Assembly (NCBI GenBank): GCA_002304345.1
Contig: NEUU01000013.1
Coordinates: 1 to 64,000 of the forward strand
DNA length: 64,000 nucleotides
Direction of reading: 5' to 3'
Source of the DNA: Verrucomicrobia bacterium Tous-C9LFEB
GTDB taxonomy: Bacteria > Verrucomicrobiota > Verrucomicrobiia > Methylacidiphilales > UBA1321
A program made the translations under genes and the position numbers. Shown here in pieces: positions 47,920 to 54,282 of the stretch. A model generated the notes under the pieces. That model did no database searches. It had not been told where the DNA came from and was given only the letters and a program-made list of their open reading frames with translations. Every line of letters starts with the position of its first letter. The stretch's first letter is position 1.

Positions 47920-48052
47920 AGGACTTGGCTTTCAGTTTTCAGCACTCAGCCGTCAGCTAACGGCACCAGTCTGAAACAACATTTTGTTTTGGTTTTTGGA
48001 TCGGCTTTGTTGGGCCGCCTGCTCGTAGCTGAAGGCAGGCTGGCAGTTGTGC

Positions 48053-48262
48053 TTAAGCGAACGGGAGGTTCGACTTAATGCGATAGACGTCAGTGACGTC
48101 GACTTGCTTGCTTTTGGCAAGGTGACGCATGCGTTTGCGATTTTTGCTGGAGGAAAGGTGACGACGGCCCGATTGGGACGTGATGACTTTGCCTGTGGCG
48201 GTAATCTTAAAGCGCTTGGCGACGGCTTTCTTCGTCTTGCGACGTGCTATTGGTCTCGGCAT
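48053..48262 (-). CDS. rpmI: 50S ribosomal protein L35
   Basis: A 69-residue basic protein, MPRPIARRKTKKAVAKRFKI, with the TSQSGRRHLSSSKNRKRMRH core of L35. The N-terminal IARRK in place of the common KMKT is a small variation. It lies 24 bases after infC in the standard infC-rpmI-rplT order. Confidence 0.95.
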   Translation of the reverse strand: MPRPIARRKTKKAVAKRFKITATGKVITSQSGRRHLSSSKNRKRMRHLAKSKQVDVTDVYRIKSNLPFA

Positions 48263-48286
48263 GGCTATACTCTTCTCGTGTTATAT

Positions 48287-48916
48287 TCAGTTGCCGTTCG
48301 TGGACGCTTGAGCGCCCTCGGAGGAATCGGATTCTTCATCGCCCTCGTCGCCTTCTTCGGCGAGTTCGGGTTCATCCTCACGGGTCCATTTCCGGACCCT
48401 CTTTTGAACGGGGTTCGGAGTTAACATCATATTGATGCTTTTGCCAATCATTTTCGGTTCGGCATCGGCTGCTCCGATATGAATGAGGTCGGCGCGGATG
48501 CGTTTCATCAGGTTCACCCCGATGTCCTGGTGCATCATTTCGCGGCCGCGGAATACCATCAAAAGCTTGACCTTCATGCCCTTGAACATGAATTGCTCGG
48601 CATGGCGCATCTTGACCCCGTAGTCGTGCTCATCGATGTTGATGTGGAACTTGAGTTCCTTGACCTTGGTGGCGAAGGTGTTCTTGCGGGCTTCGCGATC
48701 CTTCTTGGCGAGTTCGTAGCGGTACTTGCCGTAATCCAGGATCTTACAAACCGGCGGATTCGCGTTAGGGGAGATTTCGACCAGATCGTGACCCAGCCGC
48801 CGGGCATTGGCGAGGGCTTCGTTGAGGGTCATCACACCCATGGGTTTGGAATCGGGTCCGATTACCATGACCTCACGGGCTCTGATCTTCTGATTTACGC
48901 GGATATAGTGTTGAAT
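48287..48916 (-). CDS. infC: Translation initiation factor IF-3, with AUU start codon
   Basis: The protein is 209 residues from an ATT at 48916, read as Met. The first internal ATG (48868) would cut off the conserved IRVNQKIRAREVMVIG start of IF-3, and AGGAG sits seven bases upstream of the ATT. An AUU start is the classic IF-3 autoregulatory device in E. coli. Conserved regions include RLGHDLVEISPNANPPVCKI, LDYGKYRYE and FRGREMMHQDIG. The tail is long, acidic and Glu/Asp-rich. It lies 39 bases after thrS. Confidence 0.93.
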   Translation of the reverse strand: MQHYIRVNQKIRAREVMVIGPDSKPMGVMTLNEALANARRLGHDLVEISPNANPPVCKILDYGKYRYELAKKDREARKNTFATKVKELKFHINIDEHDYGVKMRHAEQFMFKGMKVKLLMVFRGREMMHQDIGVNLMKRIRADLIHIGAADAEPKMIGKSINMMLTPNPVQKRVRKWTREDEPELAEEGDEGDEESDSSEGAQASTNGN

Positions 48917-48928
48917 AACTGCACTCCT
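48917..48928 (-). promoter_or_regulatory. Ribosome binding site that fixes the AUU start of infC
   Basis: AGGAG on the minus strand (48924-48928), a seven-base spacer, then ATT. No ATG, GTG or TTG lies at suitable spacing in frame. This supports the rare start codon and an IF-3 discrimination feedback loop. Confidence 0.8.
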
Positions 48929-48955
48929 GTTGGGGATTGGTCCGTCCTGGGCGGT

Positions 48956-50815
48956 TTAGGCGAGCCGACTGCTGATCTCGCCTTGGAGACGGGTGAAAAA
49001 TTCAGCCCAGGGTTTGGGGCCTTCGTCGTTTAACTTTCTGCTACGCACGGAAACATGGTCGCTGTTGAGTTCTTTTTCACCGATGATGAGCATATAGGGT
49101 ACTTTTTCCAATTGCGCAAGCCGGATCTTTGCCCCGAGTTTTTCGCGGGAGTCATCGAGGACCGAGCGGATGTTGTGCGCGAGGCACTGCTCATGGAGTT
49201 TGCGGGCGTACTCATTCTGCGCTTCGGTGACGGGCAGGAAGCGGACCTGCTCGGGCGAGAGCCACGCGGGGAAGGCCCCGGCGAAGTGCTCGATCAGGCA
49301 GCCGATGAACCGTTCCATGCTGCCGAAGGGCGCGCGGTGGATCATGACGGGGCGGTGCTGTTTGCCATCGGAGCCGACGTAGTTCAGGTCGAATCGGATG
49401 GGGAGATTGTAATCCACCTGCACGGTGCCGAGCTGCCATTCGCGGCCGATGACGTCCTTCACGACGAAGTCGATCTTGGGGCCGTAGAAGGCGGCTTCGC
49501 CGGCTTCCTCGCTGAAGGGCACGCCGAGGCTGGCGGCGGCTTCGCGACAGGCTTGTTCGGCCTTGTCCCAATTGGCGGGGTCGCCGGTGTACTTGTTGCT
49601 GTCCGGATCGCGCAGGCCGACGCGGACGCGGTAATCGGTCATGTTGAGCTTGGAGAAGATCAACTTCACGAGGCTCAGACAGCCCTTCACTTCCGCCGGG
49701 ACCTGATCCTCGGTGACGAAGAGGTGGGCGTCGTCCTGGGTAAAGCCGCGCACGCGGGTCATGCCGCCGAGTTCGCCGGATTGTTCCCAGCGGTAGACGG
49801 TGCCGAATTCCGCGAGGCGCACAGGCAGGTCGCGATACGAATGCGGCTGGCTGGCGAAGATCTTGATGTGGTGTGGGCAGTTCATCGGCTTGAGCATGTA
49901 GCCGTTGATTTCGCCCGCATCGAGGCGGTTGGTGAGTTCGGAGCAGGTGCAGCCTTCCTTCGCAAGCAGGTCGAGGGTCTCGCGCTCAACGATGGGCGGA
50001 TACTGCGATTCCTTGTAGTACGGGAAGTGACCGCTGGTGCGGTAGAGCCCGAGCTTGCCGATGTGCGGGGTGAAGACCTGCGAGTAGCCCTGCTTGCGCA
50101 GTTCTTCGCTGATGAAATTCTGCAATTCCTGACGGATGATCGCGCCCTTGGGGGTCCAGAGGACGAGCCCCTGCCCGACTTCGTCGTCGATGTGGAAGAG
50201 CTGAAGTTCTTTGCCGAGCTTGCGGTGATCGCGCTTCTTGGCTTCCTCGAGGAGCGTGAAATGCGCTTCCATCTCGGTCTTGTTCTTGAACGCGGTGCCG
50301 TAGATGCGCTGGAGCTGCGGATTCTTCTCGTCGCCCTTGTAATAGGAGCTGGAGACGTGGGTGATCTTGAACGCGCCAACGTTGCCGGTGCGCATGACGT
50401 GAGGTCCGACGCACAAGTCGATGAACTCGCCGTTCTTGAAGAGCGTGATCTGTTCGTCGTCGGGAATGCCTTCGAGAATGTCGAGTTTGTAACGGCTCGG
50501 CTCGGGGCGATCCTGCTGTGCGCCGAGGCGTCCGGCCTGGCCCATCTTGACCGCTTCCTGGCGGGTGACGACGAGGCGTTCGAAAGTCTGGTTGGCCTTG
50601 GTGACGGCCTTCATCTCGGCTTCGATCTTGGGGAAGTCTTCCGGCGAGATGCGATGCTTGAGATCGATGTCGTAGTAAAAGCCGTTTTCCACGGGAGGAC
50701 CGGCGGCGAGTTGAGCTTCCGGCCACAGCTTGGTAATGGCCGTGGCGAGGATGTGCGCAGCGGAATGGCGCAGGCGCTCTAAATCGGTCATTTTGGGTGT
50801 AGCATCATGAGACAT
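48956..50815 (-). CDS. thrS: Threonyl-tRNA synthetase lacking the TGS domain
   Basis: A 619-residue class II synthetase. It starts MSHDATPKMTDLERLRHSAA, i.e. directly at the editing (N2) domain with HSAAH. An in-frame TAG at 50825-50827 shows no longer N-terminus exists, so the roughly 60-residue TGS domain is absent. The catalytic core has MLKPMNCPHHIKIF (zinc Cys), RVRGFTQDDAH and VMIHRAPFGSMERF. The anticodon domain is complete. First gene of thrS-infC-rpmI-rplT. Confidence 0.95.
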   Translation of the reverse strand: MSHDATPKMTDLERLRHSAAHILATAITKLWPEAQLAAGPPVENGFYYDIDLKHRISPEDFPKIEAEMKAVTKANQTFERLVVTRQEAVKMGQAGRLGAQQDRPEPSRYKLDILEGIPDDEQITLFKNGEFIDLCVGPHVMRTGNVGAFKITHVSSSYYKGDEKNPQLQRIYGTAFKNKTEMEAHFTLLEEAKKRDHRKLGKELQLFHIDDEVGQGLVLWTPKGAIIRQELQNFISEELRKQGYSQVFTPHIGKLGLYRTSGHFPYYKESQYPPIVERETLDLLAKEGCTCSELTNRLDAGEINGYMLKPMNCPHHIKIFASQPHSYRDLPVRLAEFGTVYRWEQSGELGGMTRVRGFTQDDAHLFVTEDQVPAEVKGCLSLVKLIFSKLNMTDYRVRVGLRDPDSNKYTGDPANWDKAEQACREAAASLGVPFSEEAGEAAFYGPKIDFVVKDVIGREWQLGTVQVDYNLPIRFDLNYVGSDGKQHRPVMIHRAPFGSMERFIGCLIEHFAGAFPAWLSPEQVRFLPVTEAQNEYARKLHEQCLAHNIRSVLDDSREKLGAKIRLAQLEKVPYMLIIGEKELNSDHVSVRSRKLNDEGPKPWAEFFTRLQGEISSRLA

Positions 50816-51179
50816 TCGGTCACTCTAGCAAAAACTTTGCGGCTGTATAGTTTTGTCTTGGAACCGCCCCCGGCGGGGTACCCCGAGCCAAAAAATCGGA
50901 GCGCCACTCCCAACCGCTCCCAACATCTCCACTTTCTGTAAGTCCCTGATTTCGTGCGGCGCGGTCAAAACGGGGGTGCGGTCGGCTTTCCGCTTTGAGC
51001 CGGATAACTGGAGATACTCAGACAGGGGGCGCATGAGGGTATTTAAGCACAGATTCGCGGAACCGGTTTGTCTTAGGTTTGCACCGTGAGCTACGTGTGC
51101 GAAAAATCTCGCATTCTGCCCGGCGGGGAGCCTTTCCGCTTTCGGCTGCGCCCGATTCTTGCTATATCAAGCAGCGATT
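50816..51179. other. Divergent intergenic region between thrS and comB
   Basis: A 364-base spacer without a supported gene. It contains an inverted, shortened family H word (51072-51105). Promoters for thrS (minus) and comB (plus) should lie here. I see no T-box or other recognisable riboregulator. Confidence 0.5.
51072..51105 (-). repeat. Possible shortened family H element, copy 3
   Basis: CTTAGGTTTGCACCGTGAGC, then TACGTGTGCGAAAAAT, corresponds to the reverse complement of parts of 33990-34058, with about ten bases missing. The match is partial. Confidence 0.4.
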
Positions 51180-51875
51180 ATGTCTTTATTTGAAGTGATT
51201 TACACCCCGCAAGCCATTGGCCGACTGCCCCAGCGCGACCTGTCCAACCATCTCGCCGTCGTGATCGACGTCTTTCGCGCCACCTCGACCATCGCGACCG
51301 GATTGGCCCATGGCGCGGAGGCTTTCTTTCCCATCGCGACGGTGGAAGAGGGACTCGAACTCAAGGCCAAGAACCCGGACGTCCTGCTGGCGGGGGAGCG
51401 GGGCGGCGAAGCGCCCATCGGTTTCGATCTCGGCAACAGCCCGCGCGATTTCACGCCGGAGCGGATCAAGGGAAAGCGCGTTTTCCATACCACGACCAAC
51501 GGCACACAGGCGCTTGTGGCCGTGCGGGAGGCGAATACGGTCGTGACGGCTTGCTGGCTGAATCTGGCTGCAGTGGTGAAGTTCCTGCGCGAAGCGAAGC
51601 GTCCGACCCTGCTCTTGTGCGCGGGAACGGGTCGCGCGTTTGCGATGGAGGATGCCACCCTCGCCTCGGCAATTCTGGACGCGCTCGATATTGATCATCC
51701 GGCGCGGTCGATTTACCGCTCCGTCGCGGGGCGGTTTCCCGAGTCGCTCTATGAGACGCGCAATGGGCGGAATCTGATCCGGGCCAAGCGCACCGGCGAC
51801 ATCGAGTTTTGCATCCAGCAGGATCAGTTCGATCTCGTGCCGAAACTCGGCAAGGATGGGTGGATTCGGGTTTAA
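51180..51875 (+). CDS. 2-phosphosulfolactate phosphatase family protein (ComB-like)
   Basis: A 231-residue protein from ATG 51180 (MSLFEVIYTP). It has the ComB motifs VVIDVFRATSTIATGLAHGA, LAGERGGEAPIGFDLGNSP, KRVFHTTTNGTQAL and LLCAGTGRAFAMEDA. The archaeal enzyme removes phosphate from 2-phosphosulfolactate on the way to coenzyme M. Bacterial copies are widespread and their substrate is unclear; no sulfolactate gene is nearby. A methyltransferase-like gene follows after 23 bases. Confidence 0.85.
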   Translation: MSLFEVIYTPQAIGRLPQRDLSNHLAVVIDVFRATSTIATGLAHGAEAFFPIATVEEGLELKAKNPDVLLAGERGGEAPIGFDLGNSPRDFTPERIKGKRVFHTTTNGTQALVAVREANTVVTACWLNLAAVVKFLREAKRPTLLLCAGTGRAFAMEDATLASAILDALDIDHPARSIYRSVAGRFPESLYETRNGRNLIRAKRTGDIEFCIQQDQFDLVPKLGKDGWIRV

Positions 51876-51898
51876 CACCTTCACTCCCCTCTATTTCT

Positions 51899-52657
51899 AT
51901 GCTTAGAAAACTCAAACAGTCGCGATACTGGGCGCCTATCAGTTGGGTCTACCGTAACAGCGGACTCAAGGCCCGCGTTTATTCCCGTTCTCTGACTCCC
52001 CCCGTTCCAAGTCATCCTTTGGGAGAACTCCTGCAGCAATTAAACTCGGACGCGCCCCTTCGCTCGCCTTCCGCCACGAGCTTTACTCTCCCTGAGGGCG
52101 TAAGCAGCGGCCCCATGCCCCAACGGGATCAGGACATGCTCATTGACCTGCTCACACGACTCAATCCGGAAACGATTTTCGAATTTGGCACCAATTGGGG
52201 CGTGACCACCTCTTACTTCGTGGAAAACACGAACGCCAAAATCTGGACTCTCGATATCTGCCGCGAAATGTTCGGCCACGATTTGACCGGTGAACTCACC
52301 ATGGTGCTCTCCAACAAGGAAACCGGCCTCGCTTATCGCCAGTTGAAAGCGAGTGAAGGCCGAGTGACTCAGGTTTTCCGGGATTCCCTGAAGCTCGACT
52401 GGACGGAAACTGAATATCCGGCGACGTTCGACCTGATTCTCGTCGACGCGTGCCATGCCTATGACTTCGTGAAGTCAGACACGGAAAAAGCACTTTCCAA
52501 ACTACGACCGGGCGGCCTGTTGCTCTGGCATGATTTCTATCCAACCGTGGACATGTGGCCGGACGTCTTCACCTATGTCAGCGAATTCGCCAAGACACAT
52601 TCCGGCGTCCTCAATATCAAGGGAACCGCCCTCGCCGCATGGGTCAAACCCCACTGA
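51899..52657 (+). CDS. Class I SAM-dependent methyltransferase-like protein
   Basis: A 252-residue protein from ATG 51899 (MLRKLKQSRYWAPISWVYRN). The SAM-binding fold shows IFEFGTNWGVTTSYF (motif I), then WTLDICREM. FDLILVDACHAYDFVKSDTE and LRPGGLLLWHDFYP resemble the Methyltransf_24 type. The substrate is unknown. It ends one base before the coxB stop on the other strand. Confidence 0.75.
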   Translation: MLRKLKQSRYWAPISWVYRNSGLKARVYSRSLTPPVPSHPLGELLQQLNSDAPLRSPSATSFTLPEGVSSGPMPQRDQDMLIDLLTRLNPETIFEFGTNWGVTTSYFVENTNAKIWTLDICREMFGHDLTGELTMVLSNKETGLAYRQLKASEGRVTQVFRDSLKLDWTETEYPATFDLILVDACHAYDFVKSDTEKALSKLRPGGLLLWHDFYPTVDMWPDVFTYVSEFAKTHSGVLNIKGTALAAWVKPH

Positions 52658-53443
52658 TCAGCGCACCGCCGCGACAGCTGCCTTGGGCTTTTCAATCGAC
52701 GCGGCTCCGGCCTTGAGCTTGGCGCGTTCGTCGAGCCACGCCTTGTAGTCTTCCGCCGAGTCGACAACGAGCATGCCGCGCATGAGGCCGTGGCCGCTGC
52801 CGCAGAGCTGACCGCAGACAATCTCGTATTCGCCGGGGGTCATCGGCTTGAACCAGACGGGCACCATGGTGCCGGGAATGGCATCCTGCGCGACGCGCAT
52901 GCTGGGCAGAGCGTAGTTATGGATCACGTCCTTGGAGGTGAGATCGATGACGATGGTCTGACCGACCGGGGTATGCATTTCGTTGGAGGCAACGAGGTCG
53001 TCCTTGCCAGCGGGATCGTTGGGGTCGAGGCCAATGGGATTATTCGAGCTGATGAGCTTGGGATCGCGACGACCAAAAACGCCGTCGGGGCCGGGGTAAT
53101 GAAAGTTCCATCCGAATTGCTGCGCGATGCCGCGAACGTGGACGGAGGCGTCTTTCGGGGAATACACGCGACCGCTCCAGAGCGGAATGGCGAAGCCGAG
53201 GAGGAGCATGCCTTCGATGAGGATGACGGAAAATTCCAAGTGAGTAGAGACGTGATTGCGCACGCCGAAATACTCCGCCTTGGGTTGGCGGGAGCGGTGA
53301 AAACGCCAGAGGGTGTAGACGAAGAAACAGCCCCAGCCGACAAAGAGGATGAGCATGAACCAGTGGCAGAATTCGAGGAGTCCGTCAATTTCGACACCGT
53401 TGAAGGAGGCGTTTTTCTGGATGCCGAGGAAGTCAATAAGCAT
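52658..53443 (-). CDS. coxB: Cytochrome c oxidase subunit II
   Basis: A 261-residue protein with two N-terminal membrane helices (about 20-45 and 65-90) and a cupredoxin domain. The CuA ligands are His in SKDVIHNYALPSM and Cys/Cys/His/Met in CGQLCGSGHGLM. The usual Glu between the cysteines (C-x-E-x-C) is Gln. No fused cytochrome c domain, so aa3- rather than caa3-type. It is the last gene of the cluster, unusually downstream of subunit I. Confidence 0.93.
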   Translation of the reverse strand: MLIDFLGIQKNASFNGVEIDGLLEFCHWFMLILFVGWGCFFVYTLWRFHRSRQPKAEYFGVRNHVSTHLEFSVILIEGMLLLGFAIPLWSGRVYSPKDASVHVRGIAQQFGWNFHYPGPDGVFGRRDPKLISSNNPIGLDPNDPAGKDDLVASNEMHTPVGQTIVIDLTSKDVIHNYALPSMRVAQDAIPGTMVPVWFKPMTPGEYEIVCGQLCGSGHGLMRGMLVVDSAEDYKAWLDERAKLKAGAASIEKPKAAVAAVR

Positions 53444-53464
53444 AAGGCGGGAGGGGTGGAGTTT

Positions 53465-53710
53465 TTAAAGGGGGTGATCCGTGGAGTCGGGCAGCGAGCC
53501 GCTCGCGCGGCGGCGCAGATAGAAGAAAAAGGCGATCAGGAGACCGAGCACCGCGAATAAAATCAGGAGCATAAAACCAATCGCCATGGCCATGGCGTCG
53601 TTGACATTGCTGCCGGGCGCGCCAAAGCAGACGGCACAGGCTTGCGCGGAAGGCGTGGTGATCCACGCGATTCCAGCAGTCCATCCCAAGAGGCGCAGCG
53701 CAGGTTTCAT
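53465..53710 (-). CDS. Small exported or membrane protein of unknown function
   Basis: An 81-residue protein with a signal-like N-terminus (about 1-23, ending SAQAC), a C-x-x-C (CAVCFG) just after it, and a membrane helix (about 42-65) with a basic end (YLRRRASG). It is cotranscribed between the cox genes, so a role in oxidase assembly or copper handling is possible but not shown. Confidence 0.7.
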   Translation of the reverse strand: MKPALRLLGWTAGIAWITTPSAQACAVCFGAPGSNVNDAMAMAIGFMLLILFAVLGLLIAFFFYLRRRASGSLPDSTDHPL

Positions 53711-53713
53711 GAT

Positions 53714-53920
53714 TTATTCGAGAGGGAGACGCTTGAGTTTTTTCCAGACCCAGACGCCGTAAAAAACCGCGCCGATGGCCACCAGAATGCCACCGATGCC
53801 CGCGGCGTGATAGCTCGTGGTCTGCGGGGAATCGGGCGAGAGAAAGCACCACGCGGCGAAGCCGAGGGCGAGCAGTGTCGCAGCGGTAACAAAAATCATG
53901 TGAACGTACTTGATGGACAT
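53714..53920 (-). CDS. Small membrane protein of unknown function
   Basis: A 68-residue protein with two predicted membrane helices (about 7-27 and 38-58) and a basic tail (VWKKLKRLP). It lies one base after subunit IV and three before the 81-residue gene, so it is part of the cox transcript. No family recognised. Confidence 0.7.
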   Translation of the reverse strand: MSIKYVHMIFVTAATLLALGFAAWCFLSPDSPQTTSYHAAGIGGILVAIGAVFYGVWVWKKLKRLPLE

Positions 53921-53921
53921 A

Positions 53922-54278
53922 TCAGTGATGCGTGCCGGGAATGGGGTTCAAGAGCGCGAGGAGCGAGATGAGCATGAGCACGGCGGAAAAGACGGCTGTC
54001 ATGATGAGGAAGTATTTGATCGTGCCACCCTGCCCCTTGAGGTGCATGAGATAGCGCAGGTTGAGAAACGCCTGCGCGGAGGCAACCAGCAGCGTGAGCA
54101 CGATCTGCCACCCGAGCCCGACCTGAAAATACCAGAACGCGAAGGAGACAAGCGAGAGCACCAACAGCGATCCGAAGATCGCGAGATAGTTGCGCACGTG
54201 ATCGTTGAACTCCTGTTGGGTGAAGGAGGGCGCGTGCGAATCGACGGATTCCGGGTTGGGCGTGGAGTGGTCGCTCAT
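53922..54278 (-). CDS. Cytochrome c oxidase subunit IV-like protein
   Basis: A 118-residue protein from ATG 54278 (MSDHSTPNPESVDSHAPSFT), rather than the longer frame that overlaps coxA-coxC. Three membrane helices and the segments QAFLNLRYLMHLKGQGG and TIKYFLI resemble the prokaryotic COX4 (CtaF/CyoD-like) family. It follows the CoxA-CoxC gene by four bases. Confidence 0.8.
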   Translation of the reverse strand: MSDHSTPNPESVDSHAPSFTQQEFNDHVRNYLAIFGSLLVLSLVSFAFWYFQVGLGWQIVLTLLVASAQAFLNLRYLMHLKGQGGTIKYFLIMTAVFSAVLMLISLLALLNPIPGTHH

Positions 54279-54282
54279 AGAT

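Noticed and set aside
49055..50782. Plus-strand open frame of about 575 codons
   Set aside because: Antisense of thrS, whose catalytic motifs are all intact.
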